A DNA stretch of 10,680 nucleotides, from contig CP070758.1 in NCBI GenBank assembly GCA_020348925.1, forward strand, positions 4,843,549 to 4,854,228, given 5' to 3'. A model generated the notes under the pieces. The model saw only the letters and a program-made list of their open reading frames with translations. It made no database searches and had not been told where the DNA came from. Below, in pieces: positions 1 through 6,734 of the stretch. Every line of letters starts with the position of its first letter. Positions within the stretch are counted from its first letter, which is position 1. The DNA is from Gemmatimonadota bacterium (lineage in GTDB: Bacteria > JBHIER01 > G020348925). The position numbers were made by a program, and so were the translations under genes.

Positions 1-979
1 GCGGCAATACGGCAATCGAATCAATGCCCTCGCTTCTTTCAGTGAAAAGAAAACTTCTTCCTATTACAAAGAGCAAAAGTATTGTGAGGAGAGCTGCGCC
101 TATATATATGTAATTCATATTTGAATGTTTCGCTTCAGATATGTGCTTTCCCGTCTTTGACGGTTCAACATCCTTTATGACAGCTTTTAAATCAACAAGC
201 ATGTCGCTGATATTCTGATATCGTTCATCAGGATTTTTCTTCATGGTTTTCTTAGCAATTCGCTCCAACTCCATCGGTACTCCAGTCCGTAAACCCGTCA
301 TCGGTTCGGTCTCTTCATTGAGGATGGAGTAGACAACGGCTTGGTCGTAATCCCCTTTAAATGGTAATTGCCCGGTGACCATTTCGTACAGCACAATACC
401 CAGGGACCAGATATCGGTTCTGTGATCGACCTCATCGCCCCGTGTCTGCTCAGGCGACATGTACGCTACCGTTCCAACCGTCGTTCCCTCTTTCGTAAGT
501 TTTTTCTGACCCCTCAGTTTGGCCAGGCCGAAATCGAGTATTTTTACGACACCATCTTCGGTCACAAAGATATTGGCCGGTTTTATGTCGCGGTGCACTA
601 TGCCTTTTTGATGAGCCTTATCCAGTCCTTGAGCAACTTGAATAGCAATATCCATGGCCTCATCCAACTTCAATGGACCTTCTGAGATTTTGTCCTTCAG
701 GCTCCCTCCCTCCATGTGCTCCATGGCGATGAAGGATTGTCCTTCAGATTCATCAATTTCATGAATTGTACAAATATTGGAATGGCTCAGCGCTGCAGCC
801 GCCCTGGCTTCGTGGATAAAGCGCTCCTTCGCTTCGGAGTCACGCGTTAGTTCCGGTGGGAGAAATTTGAGAGCGACAGTGCGTTTAAGTTTCGTATCCT
901 CGACAAGGTAAACCACGCCCATGCCGCCTTCGCCTATTTTTTCGAGGATTTTATAATGGGATATGGTTTCGCCGATCAT
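1..979 (-). CDS. Transmembrane Ser/Thr protein kinase 4 (3' end beyond window)
   Basis: This gene encodes a Hanks-type Ser/Thr kinase. I translated 326 codons from the ATG at 979 to base 2 with no stop or frameshift; the gene continues past base 1. The catalytic domain spans about residues 9-270. It has a glycine loop GEGGMG, the ATP lysine in [21 protein letters not shown], and the activation segment [15 protein letters not shown], so all catalytic residues are present. A linker and one membrane helix (about 290-309, rich in I/L/V/A) follow. The next residues, SIAVLP, look like the start of a TolB/FlgO-like extracytoplasmic domain. The start overlaps the stop of kinase 3 as ATGA, with an AGGAG site 7 bases upstream inside that gene, so translation is probably coupled. 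It lacks one residue found in kinases 2 and 3 (DESEGQ versus DETDEGQ), and its linker and membrane segment are unlike theirs. The kinase call is firm; the ligand and substrates are unknown. Confidence 0.95.
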   Translation of the reverse strand, partial: MIGETISHYKILEKIGEGGMGVVYLVEDTKLKRTVALKFLPPELTRDSEAKERFIHEARAAAALSHSNICTIHEIDESEGQSFIAMEHMEGGSLKDKISEGPLKLDEAMDIAIQVAQGLDKAHQKGIVHRDIKPANIFVTEDGVVKILDFGLAKLRGQKKLTKEGTTVGTVAYMSPEQTRGDEVDHRTDIWSLGIVLYEMVTGQLPFKGDYDQAVVYSILNEETEPMTGLRTGVPMELERIAKKTMKKNPDERYQNISDMLVDLKAVIKDVEPSKTGKHISEAKHSNMNYIYIGAALLTILLLFVIGRSFLFTERSEGIDSIAVLP

Positions 980-1000
980 GAACCGTCTCCTGAATAGTTT
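811..1000. repeat. Kinase 3/kinase 4 junction copy of a near-identical direct repeat
   Basis: Bases 811-979 match 3441-3609 with 7 differences in 169 by my count, and similarity continues a further 20 or so bases into the upstream gene's tail. It covers the first 56 or so codons of kinase 4 and the stop/start overlap. Identity falls sharply beyond both ends. Confidence 0.85.
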
Positions 1001-3609
1001 TCAAGTATTTGTTGAAACCGAGGATGATCTCGAAGGGGATCCCACCTCGGATCGAGCCGGAGTAGATGGACTGACAGACTTGAGGGAAGGGTGAGTGAAT
1101 ATTCGATCAGATCAAGAGCTTTATCATGCTCCCCCACCAGCATGTAGATCGAAGCCAAATCATGAACATGAGCGGGACCGTGCAAGGCATCCAGGGAAAC
1201 AGGGTAGAGTTCAACGGCCAGTTTCCCCTCGCGGATCGCCTCCTCTTTTCGACCGAGCAGAGCATAAACAGTACCGAGCGCACTATGAACCCTGGCATCC
1301 TCAGGACGTTGCTCCGCTTCTTGTTCAAGAATTGGTAAAGCTGCCTCAAACGCGCTCCGTGCCTCTTCCGACTTTCCTTGTAAGAAATAAATATAGCCCT
1401 CAAACATCATTTTGGGGTGAAACAATTCTGAGGTTTCAATAACTTCGACTGGAATCGAACCCAGGTGCTCCAGAGCCGATTCGTAGTCTCTTGCCAGTGT
1501 TTCAAAATAAAACCAGAAAAAACTTGAAAAGACATCGGGTATAGAGGGCATTGCTTCCATAGTCTTGCGGGCGTTTATCATATCACCCCATCCCAGCAGG
1601 TAATTCGTTGTTTTAAGAACATAAGCCGCCTTCTGATCGGGCGCAAGAGCAATGGATCTGTCGTAAAATTCAATTGCTTCTTCAAATTGATTTGTCGCCA
1701 AGTGCAGATTTCCCAACTCTCTGGCGAGTCTGGAGTCCATGGGGTTCAGTGCAAACGCCTGCCTGGCAATTTCAATCGCTTCGTTCCAGCGTCCTTGACG
1801 CCGACGGATCCAGGCTGTGGCCGAAAGGGCATCGCTGTCGTTCGGCAAACTCTTCACTGCAACCGCAAACTCCCGGAGAGCTTTATCATAGTCGCGAAGA
1901 GCGTAATAGTAATAATATCCCAAAGCCAAGTGTGCCTCCGGTGAATCCGGATCAAGTTCGAAAGCCCGGTCCACAGCTGCTTTTGCCACATTCTTTCGTT
2001 CTTGAGTGCGATCCATACCCAGATTGATCATGCTTGAATGAGCGTGAGAAAGTGAAGCCCAGGCCAATACGAAATTCGGATCCAGCTCGACTGCCCGCTG
2101 CAGCAATTGGATCTTCATTCGATGCGCTTCTTCCTGATAGACTCCGCGTTCCTCATAGTCGAAGGCTTTAAGATACGCCTGATAGGCATCGAGATTGTCA
2201 GTTGGGATGGCATCAAGAGTCTGTCTTTCGGGCTCAAGGAGTGTCAAATTCAATTCCCGCACGACCCCATCAGCGATGTTAGACTGTACAGTAAAAATTT
2301 CCTCCAGTCGTTCATCGTATCGCTCGGTCCAAAGATGGGTGTCGTCGGATACTCGTATGAGCTGGGGAGTGACTCGGACGCGGCTTGGTCCATCTTTGAT
2401 ACGCTCCCATCGAACAGTACCTTCAAGAACGTAGTCGACTTTTAGTTCCTGCCCAATCTGCCCGATTGTTTTATCCGTCTTCTTGTAATGGAATGCACTG
2501 GTCCGGGAAATAACGCCAAGTCCGCGCAAGGATGCCAATCTACTGGTGATCTCCTCGGTGATTCCGTCGGCGAAATACTCATCCTCCGATGGACCCAGGT
2601 TCTCGAAAGGGAGAACGACCAGCATCTTTCTCTCCGGTATTGCCGGACGATCTGAAGTTGTGAATTGACGTACAAGCAGAATAGCAGCAATTATGACTAC
2701 TAAAGCCAGGGCAGCAATTCTTGCAATAAGTGTTTTCAGTGGCATCTTTGGTGATCTTGAGATTTGCGTTTTTTTCGGAGTGACTTGAGACGTTGAGATT
2801 CTTTGAAAATAGCGGAGATCAGCCGACAGGTCTGAAGCAGTCTGATATCGCTCTCCGGGATCCTTCTGTAAACATTTGAGGATGATTCTCTCCATTTCCT
2901 GCGGCACGCCAGTTCGCACTCCAGTCACCGGTTCGGGCTGTTCGTTTATAATCGAATACATTATTGCCTGGTCGTAGTCTCCCCTGAAAGGGGTCTGTCC
3001 TGTGATCATTTCATACAATACCACTCCGAGGGACCAGATATCCGATCGATGATCGACCTCCTCTCCGCGAGTCTGTTCGGGCGACATGTAGGCCACCGTG
3101 CCGAGGGTTGTCCCTTCTTTCGTGAGTCTCGTCTTCCCTCTCAATTTTGCCAGGCCGAAATCAAGTATTTTAACCACTCCATCATCCGTTATCAGAATAT
3201 TCGCTGGCTTGATGTCGCGATGAACAATGTCCTTTTCATGGGCTTTATTGAGACCCTGCGCGATCTGTGAAGCAATATCTACGGCTTCATCGATCTTCAG
3301 TGGACCATATTCGATCTTCTCATCCAGGGATACTCCTTCATAACAGGCCATGACCATGAAGGTCTGTCCCTCATCGGTCTCATCAATTTCGTGAATGGTG
3401 CAGATATTATGATGCTCCAGGGCCGAGGCTGCCCGGGCTTCGTGGATAAAACGCTCCTTCGCTTCGGAGTCACGCGTCAGTTCCGGTGGGAGAAATTTGA
3501 GAGCGACAGTGCGTTTAAGCTTCGTATCCTCGGCAAGGTAAACCACACCCATGCCGCCTTCGCCGATTTTTTCGAGGATTTTATAATGGGATATGGTTTT
3601 GCCGATCAT
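976..3609 (-). CDS. Transmembrane Ser/Thr protein kinase 3 with TolB-like and TPR domains
   Basis: An 877-residue receptor-like kinase. The catalytic domain is at about residues 9-270: GEGGMG 16-21, ATP lysine K38, HRD 130-132 with K134 and N137, DFG 150-152, and an activation segment ending YMSPEQ near 179. It is an RD kinase, so control by activation-loop threonine phosphorylation is expected. A membrane helix lies at about 294-313. A TolB-like domain at about 329-450 starts [12 protein letters not shown] and contains [24 protein letters not shown] and [16 protein letters not shown]-like helix pairs run from about 474 to 840, and the end [15 protein letters not shown] is typical of TolB/TPR signalling proteins. 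The kinase should be cytosolic and the rest outside the inner membrane. The start overlaps the stop of kinase 2 (ATGA), with AGGAG 7 bases upstream. It is close to kinase 2 through the kinase and TolB-like domains and diverges in the TPR region. The stimulus and substrates cannot be read from sequence. Confidence 0.96.
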   Translation of the reverse strand: MIGKTISHYKILEKIGEGGMGVVYLAEDTKLKRTVALKFLPPELTRDSEAKERFIHEARAASALEHHNICTIHEIDETDEGQTFMVMACYEGVSLDEKIEYGPLKIDEAVDIASQIAQGLNKAHEKDIVHRDIKPANILITDDGVVKILDFGLAKLRGKTRLTKEGTTLGTVAYMSPEQTRGEEVDHRSDIWSLGVVLYEMITGQTPFRGDYDQAIMYSIINEQPEPVTGVRTGVPQEMERIILKCLQKDPGERYQTASDLSADLRYFQRISTSQVTPKKTQISRSPKMPLKTLIARIAALALVVIIAAILLVRQFTTSDRPAIPERKMLVVLPFENLGPSEDEYFADGITEEITSRLASLRGLGVISRTSAFHYKKTDKTIGQIGQELKVDYVLEGTVRWERIKDGPSRVRVTPQLIRVSDDTHLWTERYDERLEEIFTVQSNIADGVVRELNLTLLEPERQTLDAIPTDNLDAYQAYLKAFDYEERGVYQEEAHRMKIQLLQRAVELDPNFVLAWASLSHAHSSMINLGMDRTQERKNVAKAAVDRAFELDPDSPEAHLALGYYYYYALRDYDKALREFAVAVKSLPNDSDALSATAWIRRRQGRWNEAIEIARQAFALNPMDSRLARELGNLHLATNQFEEAIEFYDRSIALAPDQKAAYVLKTTNYLLGWGDMINARKTMEAMPSIPDVFSSFFWFYFETLARDYESALEHLGSIPVEVIETSELFHPKMMFEGYIYFLQGKSEEARSAFEAALPILEQEAEQRPEDARVHSALGTVYALLGRKEEAIREGKLAVELYPVSLDALHGPAHVHDLASIYMLVGEHDKALDLIEYSLTLPSSLSVHLLRLDPRWDPLRDHPRFQQILENYSGDGS
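987..991 (-). promoter_or_regulatory. Ribosome binding site of kinase 4 inside kinase 3
   Basis: AGGAG on the minus strand, 7 bases before the ATG at 979. It is encoded by the Ser-Gly-Asp codons (TCA GGA GAC) of the kinase 3 tail YSGDGS. With the ATGA overlap this should couple kinase 4 translation to termination of kinase 3. Confidence 0.85.
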
Positions 3610-3630
3610 GAATCGTCTCCTGAATACTTT
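3441..3630. repeat. Kinase 2/kinase 3 junction copy of a near-identical direct repeat
   Basis: Partner of the copy at 811-1000, with the same position relative to the kinase start and the ATGA overlap. The corresponding start of kinase 2 (6068-6236) is much less similar, with many synonymous differences. Confidence 0.85.
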
Positions 3631-6236
3631 TCCAGCAAATGCTTATAGCGTGGATGATGGCGGAGGGGATCGCTAAGTGGATGAAGCCTGTAAACGTGTA
3701 TCGAATACCAATTAGGAATCGAAAGCAGATATTCGATCTGGTCGAGAGCCATATCATACTCTCCAACTTTGAGATAGATGTCAACCAGTCCTATTATGTT
3801 GTCTGAGCCACGCAATACATCTTTCGAGACAGGGCACAATTCAACCGCTCGTCTCCCTTCGCGGATGGCTGCCTCTTTACTCCCTAATCCAGCGTAAGTG
3901 AGCCCAAGCGACCGGTGCACACGTGGATCTTCCGGTAATTCCTGGACTGCCCGTTCCAGGAAAATCAGGGCTGACTCGTAGGACGAACGAGCCTTCAGTG
4001 AGTCCTCCATAAGATCGAAGATCAGTCCTTCAATGAGAGTCTTCGGTGCATAAGCCTGTTGGAATCTGAATGCCTCGGAAGGGAGAGTGGATACCCAATA
4101 CAATGCGTCCTGGTAATTTCTCTCAAAGAGAGCTTGATGGTACCAAATCCAGATAGCCATATATGATTTTATATCTGGAATCTCTTCAAGTACAGCCCGA
4201 GACTTATCCAACTCCCCTTTCCAGGCCCAGTAACACAGTGCCTTGATCAGATACGCCATTTGCTGATCCGGCGCAAGAGAGATGGAGCGATTACACCACG
4301 AAACTGCATCGGAATATCTGCGTATATCCATGTAAGAAATGGCAAGTTGAGTTATTGTATTGGAGTCCTGAGGATTGAGCTTCACCGCTTGCTTTTGATT
4401 TTTTATCGCCTGCTCATATCGGCCCTGACGGCGCCAGATGTAAGCAATGTCAGCGAAAAGATCAGGGTCATTGGGAAGACTTGTTAAGGCGAGGGAGAAT
4501 TCTTGGAAGGCACGATCGTAGTCGAGGTGACCCCAGTAATAATAAAGACCGAGGGCACGATGCGCCTGGGGAAGATCTGGCTGAAGTTTCAGTGCATCGT
4601 CTACTGCGGCTTTTGCCCTCGCTAAACGTTCTGGTGTACGATCGTAGCCCCAATGGTACATTCTTGAATGAGAGCGGGAGAGATCAGCGAAGGCTAAAGC
4701 AAAATTTGGATCGAGTTCAATAGCTCTCTCAAACATTTGTACCGCCAGTTCCATTTTCTCTTTTAGATAATCCGGATCTCCTAAGTATTCCAGACCACGG
4801 AGGTAGGCATGGTAGGCATCGATGTTTTCGGTAGGTTGGACCTCCAGAGCCTGCCTCTCCGGCTCAAGCAAAGTGATATTCAATTGCTGTATGACCTGGA
4901 CTGCAATTTCAGACTGAACGCTGAAAATGTCCTGAAGGATCCGATCATAACGCTCGGACCAGAGGTGGGTGTCGTCTGACACACGGATGAGCTGTGGAGT
5001 CACACGCACTCGACTCTCATCGCCGACCCGCTGCCAACGAACGGTTCCCTCCAGAACATAATCGACATTCAACTCTTCTCCGATATTTTTGACAGTTTTA
5101 TCGGTGTCTTTGTAATGGAATGCGCTCGTACGGGAGATCACTCCAAGATCATGCAAAGAAGCCAACCGACTCGTAATCTCTTCAGTGATGCCATCAGCAA
5201 AATACTCATCTTCAGGTGGACCGAGATTTTCGAAAGGAAGAACGACTAACATTTTTCTCTCGGATATAGGTTCCATCTCAGAAGGTGCGAATTGACGAAC
5301 TATATATACGACAGCAATAGCCGCCACGAGAACCAATCCTGCAACCCAACCCAGCCTCCTTACGAATGGTCGAGCAAGAGGTCTATGAGTCTCTGATTTT
5401 GAAGGCATAGCTTGCGTAGTAGTCACTCTCTGGAAATGGCGGAAATCAGCCACAAGATCTGTAGCCGTCTGGTATCGCTCGGCAGGATCTTTTTCCAGGC
5501 ATTTGTTCACCATCCTTTCGAGTTCGAATGGTACGCCAGTCCGCTTTCCCGTCACTGGCTCAAGCTCCTCATTCAGAATCGAGTACATGACCGATTGTTC
5601 ATACTCTCCCTTGAACGGACACTGGCCAGTGATCATTTCGTACAGGACAATCCCCAGCGACCAGATATCGGTTCGGTGATCCATCTTCTCCCCTCGTGCC
5701 TGCTCCGGTGACATGTAGGCCACTGTTCCCAAAGTCGTGCCTTCTTTCGTGAGCTTCGTCTTCCCTCTCAACTTGGCAAGTCCAAAGTCCAATATTTTCA
5801 CTACACCATCACAGGTTACATGAATATTCGCAGGCTTTATATCGCGATGGACAATACCTTTCTCGTGAGCTCTGGCCAGACCTTGAGCAATCTGGGAACC
5901 TATGTCAATCGCCTCGTCTAACTTGATCGGTCCGCGCTCGATTTCTTCCCGAAGAGATTCCCCTTCATAACAGGCCATGACAATGAATGTCTGACCCTCA
6001 TCGGTTTCGTCAATTTGGTGAATATTGCAGATGTTATGATGCTCAAGGGCGGATGCAGCTTGAGCTTCTTGAACAAAGCGCTCCTTGGCTTCAGGATCTT
6101 TTGTCAATTCAGGAGGAAGAAACTTCAAGGCCACTATACGTTTGAGCTTCGTATCCTCGGCCTTATACACCACACCCATACCCCCTTCACCGAGTTTCTC
6201 TAAAATTTTATAATGAGATATGTTCTCGCCTATCAT
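3606..6236 (-). CDS. Transmembrane Ser/Thr protein kinase 2 with TolB-like and TPR domains
   Basis: An 876-residue paralogue of kinase 3 and the first gene of the overlapping kinase 2-3-4 set. The catalytic domain has GEGGMG 16-21, K38, HRD 130-132, K134, N137, DFG 150-152 and the activation segment [15 protein letters not shown]. The membrane helix is at about 296-313, flanked by arginines. The TolB-like domain (about 329-450) contains [31 protein letters not shown] and [12 protein letters not shown]-like repeats fill about 474-840, for example AIELDPNFALAFADLS and the Tyr-rich LGLYYYWGHLDYDRAFQEF. The protein ends LEKYSGDDS. The ATG at 6236 has an AGGAG site 6 bases upstream, and a candidate promoter lies about 85 bases before the start. 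The leader can fold in more than one way. Predicted topology is cytosolic kinase with extracytoplasmic sensor. Ligand and targets are unknown; TPR arrays usually bind proteins or peptides. Confidence 0.96.
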   Translation of the reverse strand: MIGENISHYKILEKLGEGGMGVVYKAEDTKLKRIVALKFLPPELTKDPEAKERFVQEAQAASALEHHNICNIHQIDETDEGQTFIVMACYEGESLREEIERGPIKLDEAIDIGSQIAQGLARAHEKGIVHRDIKPANIHVTCDGVVKILDFGLAKLRGKTKLTKEGTTLGTVAYMSPEQARGEKMDHRTDIWSLGIVLYEMITGQCPFKGEYEQSVMYSILNEELEPVTGKRTGVPFELERMVNKCLEKDPAERYQTATDLVADFRHFQRVTTTQAMPSKSETHRPLARPFVRRLGWVAGLVLVAAIAVVYIVRQFAPSEMEPISERKMLVVLPFENLGPPEDEYFADGITEEITSRLASLHDLGVISRTSAFHYKDTDKTVKNIGEELNVDYVLEGTVRWQRVGDESRVRVTPQLIRVSDDTHLWSERYDRILQDIFSVQSEIAVQVIQQLNITLLEPERQALEVQPTENIDAYHAYLRGLEYLGDPDYLKEKMELAVQMFERAIELDPNFALAFADLSRSHSRMYHWGYDRTPERLARAKAAVDDALKLQPDLPQAHRALGLYYYWGHLDYDRAFQEFSLALTSLPNDPDLFADIAYIWRRQGRYEQAIKNQKQAVKLNPQDSNTITQLAISYMDIRRYSDAVSWCNRSISLAPDQQMAYLIKALCYWAWKGELDKSRAVLEEIPDIKSYMAIWIWYHQALFERNYQDALYWVSTLPSEAFRFQQAYAPKTLIEGLIFDLMEDSLKARSSYESALIFLERAVQELPEDPRVHRSLGLTYAGLGSKEAAIREGRRAVELCPVSKDVLRGSDNIIGLVDIYLKVGEYDMALDQIEYLLSIPNWYSIHVYRLHPLSDPLRHHPRYKHLLEKYSGDDS
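3617..3621 (-). promoter_or_regulatory. Ribosome binding site of kinase 3 inside kinase 2
   Basis: AGGAG on the minus strand, 7 bases before the ATG at 3609. It lies within the Ser-Gly-Asp codons of the kinase 2 tail YSGDDS, the same arrangement as at the kinase 3/kinase 4 junction. Confidence 0.85.
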
Positions 6237-6241
6237 CGAAT

Positions 6242-6298
6242 GCTCCTACTGCTGGAGCTAACCTACATGAAAGGTTGACGGACCGCCCTATAACCTTT
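6242..6298 (-). promoter_or_regulatory. Structured 5' leader of kinase 2 with competing hairpins
   Basis: On the minus strand AAAGGTT (6298-6292) can pair with AACCTTT (6276-6270). The same AACCT can instead pair with AGGTT at 6264-6260. Just downstream GCTCC (6258-6254) pairs with GGAGC (6246-6242), which covers the ribosome binding site. The pairings are seen in the sequence; a switching role is inference. It does not resemble a riboswitch class I recognise. Confidence 0.4.
6243..6247 (-). promoter_or_regulatory. Ribosome binding site of kinase 2
   Basis: AGGAG on the minus strand, 6 bases before the ATG at 6236. The GGAG part is also the 3' arm of a small stem (GCTCC, 7-base loop, GGAGC; 6242-6258), so folding of the leader could limit ribosome access. 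Confidence 0.8.
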
Positions 6299-6320
6299 TT
6301 GTATATTTTTTGGAATTTGC

Positions 6321-6350
6321 ATTATCGTAGATCTCGATATCATTTTTCAA
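6321..6350 (-). promoter_or_regulatory. Candidate sigma-70-type promoter of the kinase 2-3-4 operon
   Basis: On the minus strand TTGAAA (6350-6345) and GATAAT (6326-6321) are separated by 18 bases, each one base from the TTGACA/TATAAT consensus. It would start transcription near 6314, leaving a leader of roughly 75-80 bases before kinase 2. The surroundings are AT-rich, so a chance match is possible. Confidence 0.5.
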
Positions 6351-6372
6351 AAAGAGTAGGTTTGAATTTCAA

Positions 6373-6395
6373 AATTCGGTTCCTGCACAGAGAGT
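6373..6395. repeat. Inverted repeat arm A flanking the 66-aa gene
   Basis: The first 14 bases, AATTCGGTTCCTGC (6373-6386), are exactly repeated in inverse orientation at 6712-6725. Extending inward, 20 of 23 bases match (6373-6395 with 6703-6725). This arm lies downstream of the 66-aa gene and upstream of the candidate kinase 2 promoter. Confidence 0.7.
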
Positions 6396-6463
6396 TACCA
6401 TCCTAATAATATAATATCGAAATCAAAGCCCGATTGCCAGCACTCCTTTCATTTCACTCCTTG

Positions 6464-6664
6464 CTAAACCTGTATTGGTGGTTCTGCATGGGCCAGATAG
6501 ATCATAAGTACATCAGTATCCGTGGGATTGCTTCCTGTTTCTGATTTAATACTATATATTGCATTTAAGAACTTTCCAAAAAGCTCTTCATTCATTGATC
6601 TGAAAGCTACTCCCTTCTCTTTGAGCACCCACCAATCTTCTTGTGATAGTTTGGGTTCAGTCAC
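6464..6664 (-). CDS. Small protein of unknown function (66 aa, GTG start)
   Basis: I do not recognise this protein. The frame is open from an ATG at 6763 inside the end of kinase 1, which would give 99 residues. The GTG at 6664 is far better because it follows a near-perfect Shine-Dalgarno site (AAAGGAGGTGATC, 8 bases from GGAGG to GTG), giving 66 residues. The protein begins (V/M)TEPKLSQEDWW and ends AHAEPPIQV. It is slightly acidic, with 10 Asp/Glu against 6 Lys/Arg. It probably forms three helices, around LSQEDWWVLKEKG, NEELFGKFLNAIYSIKSE and TDVLMIYLAHAE. There is no signal peptide, membrane helix or cysteine. It sits 70 bases after kinase 1 and 227 bases before kinase 2, between the arms of an inverted repeat. 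A partner or substrate role for the kinases is conceivable from position only. Coding potential is supported by the RBS, not by recognised homology. Confidence 0.72.
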   Translation of the reverse strand: MTEPKLSQEDWWVLKEKGVAFRSMNEELFGKFLNAIYSIKSETGSNPTDTDVLMIYLAHAEPPIQV

Positions 6665-6667
6665 GGA

Positions 6668-6682
6668 GATCACCTCCTTTCT
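6668..6682 (-). promoter_or_regulatory. Near-perfect Shine-Dalgarno site that sets the start of the 66-aa gene
   Basis: The minus strand reads AGAAAGGAGGTGATC, complementary to the whole 3' tail of typical bacterial 16S rRNA (GATCACCTCCTTTCT). It lies 8 bases (GGAGG to GTG) before the GTG at 6664. The site overlaps a possible 4-bp hairpin, GGAG-GTGAT-CTCC (6665-6677), directly before the start codon. None of the other genes here has an RBS this strong. Confidence 0.85.
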
Positions 6683-6702
6683 GGCTACTCTTCCTAAACA
6701 AT

Positions 6703-6725
6703 ACCCTCTAAGCAGGAACCGAATT
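6703..6725. repeat. Inverted repeat arm B flanking the 66-aa gene
   Basis: Inverse partner of the arm at 6373-6395; the core GCAGGAACCGAATT occupies 6712-6725. It begins 9 bases beyond the stop of kinase 1 and ends about 20 bases before the strong RBS of the small gene. The unit between the outer edges is 353 bases. I see no target-site duplication next to the two ends. Confidence 0.7.
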
Positions 6726-6734
6726 GATCGATTT

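Noticed and set aside
368-685. Plus-strand open frames opposite the kinase genes (also near 1095-1442, 1674-2027, 2107-2445, 5412-5711, 8775-9017)
   Set aside because: They lie antisense to well-conserved kinase and TPR coding sequence, have no recognisable motifs, and recur at equivalent places in the paralogues as expected for codon-pattern shadows.
1107-1403. Minus-strand 98-residue frame inside kinase 3, and similar ones at 2442-2690, 3581-3784 and 4468-4653
   Set aside because: They are out-of-frame within uninterrupted kinase coding sequence and have no supporting RBS or motif.
6270-6298. Stem followed by T-rich sequence on the plus strand, resembling an intrinsic terminator
   Set aside because: No plus-strand gene ends nearby, and the stem interior is poorly paired. 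It fits better as part of the minus-strand leader of kinase 2.
6361-6373. Short palindrome TTTGAATTTCAAA in the intergenic region as an operator
   Set aside because: It is AT-rich and short in an AT-rich stretch; such palindromes are expected by chance and no second copy was noticed.
6424-6453. Tiny frame MKGVLAIGL preceded by AAGGAG just after the 66-aa gene, resembling a leader peptide
   Set aside because: Only nine codons or fewer, no regulatory codon run and no terminator hairpin after it; the duplicated AAGGAGTG around it makes a chance RBS likely.
6668-6682. Plus-strand GATCACCTCCTTTCT, identical to the 3' end of bacterial 16S rRNA
   Set aside because: The identity ends with these 15 bases and no other 16S-like sequence surrounds it. 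It is explained as a perfect Shine-Dalgarno site on the opposite strand.
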